A DNA stretch of 56,825 nucleotides from Gallionella sp. (GTDB taxonomy: Bacteria; Pseudomonadota; Gammaproteobacteria; Burkholderiales; Gallionellaceae): positions 1 through 56,825 of the forward strand of contig JAUSNM010000077.1 of NCBI GenBank assembly GCA_030645535.1, in the 5' to 3' direction. The notes beneath the pieces are model-generated. The model had not been told where the DNA came from. It did no database searches and saw only the letters and a list, made by a program, of their open reading frames with translations. Below are positions 56,248-56,825 of the stretch, piece after piece; the first letter of the stretch is position 1, and every line of letters starts with the position of its first letter. Position numbers and translations under genes: made by a program.

Positions 56248-56825
56248 GTTTGGCGGAACAGCAATGCCGATGCGCGGCAGCCAGCGCCGCAACAGCGGGC
56301 TGGTGATGACGGTGCTGAAAATCGCCATGATGACCAGAATGGTAAACATCTGCTGCGAGATTACCCCCAGGTCGTAGCCCACGTTAATCACAATCAGCTC
56401 CATCAAGCCACGGGTGTTCATCATGATGCCCAGTATCTTGCTCTCGGTGTGGCTTAAGCCCGATAAGCGCGCCGCAAGATAGGCGCCGCCATACTTGCCC
56501 AGCGTGGCGAGCGACACGATCAACACACACCAGCCCCACGCAGAAGCGCTATTCAGGCTGCCGATATTGGTACGCAGTCCGGTATAAGTAAAAAAGATCG
56601 GCAGGAAAAACACCATCACGAACGGGCTGATGCGCGCGCGCCAGGTTGCCACGAACGTGTGTTCGTCATGCAACAACACACCCATCATGAAACCGCCGAA
56701 AATGGCAAAAATACCCAGCTGGTAGGTGGTCATCGCGGACAGGAAAATTGCCGCCAGCACAATCCCCAGCAGGTTATTGCCAAGCACGCCGCTTTTGGCA
56801 TCAAAGCGGTGCAGGATGCGCTTCA
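56233..56825 (-). CDS. Cation:proton antiporter (CPA2 family), C-terminal part, cut by window edge
   Basis: Minus-strand frame of 197 codons that stays open to the window end, so the start and N-terminal helices are missing. It contains at least five hydrophobic segments; FGGFMMGVLLHDEHTF, MVFFLPIFFTYTGLRTNIG and GIMMNTRGLMELIVINVGYDLGVI match KefB/NapA-type Na+/H+ or K+/H+ antiporters. No C-terminal RCK/TrkA-N domain follows the last helix, so it is of the short type. Its link to the neighbouring biosynthetic genes is not evident. Confidence 0.85.
   Translation of the reverse strand, partial: KRILHRFDAKSGVLGNNLLGIVLAAIFLSAMTTYQLGIFAIFGGFMMGVLLHDEHTFVATWRARISPFVMVFFLPIFFTYTGLRTNIGSLNSASAWGWCVLIVSLATLGKYGGAYLAARLSGLSHTESKILGIMMNTRGLMELIVINVGYDLGVISQQMFTILVIMAIFSTVITSPLLRRWLPRIGIAVPPNSKTS

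Overview
The window looks like a chromosomal segment of a flagellated betaproteobacterium. Gene order pheA - hisC - aroF - tyrA - aroA/cmk - rpsA - ihfB - lapAB - pyrF, heptose genes, FlhDC control of flagella and paired MotAB/MotCD stators fit that class. Haem-c chemoreceptors, a thiosulfate dehydrogenase pair and moderate GC suggest a Gallionellaceae/Nitrosomonadales-type lithotroph. That placement is inference; no rRNA or tRNA gene is present to confirm it.

Layout. 0-14 kb: end of pheA, a methyltransferase, hisC, DAHP synthase, a small FimV-like protein, tyrA, an aroA-cmk fusion, rpsA and ihfB (closed by a strong terminator), then lapA-lapB-pyrF-rfaE1-hldD. 14-16 kb: a possible structured leader and a tsdB-tsdA-like cytochrome pair. 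16-19.5 kb: a 1100-residue CBS/PAS/GGDEF/EAL/receiver protein. 20-47.6 kb: one long motility island with flhDC, motAB, four chemoreceptors plus a receptor fragment, two cheV, cheY, cheZ, cheA, cheR, cheB, flhB, flhA, flhF, flhG, fliA, motCD, and flgN/flgM on the minus strand. No cheW is present. 47.9-56.2 kb: a biosynthetic region. First comes a tight three-gene set (PLP decarboxylase, ATP-grasp ligase, second PLP-fold enzyme), then a second set (halogenase-like flavoprotein, XanB2-like chorismatase, acyltransferase, family 2 glycosyltransferase). A cation/proton antiporter gene faces it from the minus strand and runs off the window.

Together, the first block makes chorismate, Phe/Tyr and His precursors and envelope heptose. 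The motility block is a complete flagellar control and chemotaxis signalling set, with two receptors carrying periplasmic CxxCH haem sites, consistent with redox or gas taxis. The last block draws on chorismate and amino acids to make unknown small molecules, probably aryl-carboxylate pigment or lipid related.

The strongest unexplained sequence signal is a family of short tandem repeats whose unit is always 7 bp but whose sequence differs from place to place. There are twelve tracts here. Some sit against start codons that lack a Shine-Dalgarno (hisC, cheR, fliA), two lie inside coding sequence (aroA, rfaE1), and four take the form of heptamer arms around a small hairpin in the chemotaxis/flagellar region. 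A separate CT/GA-rich palindromic repeat lies in intergenic DNA and once in frame inside the second PLP enzyme.
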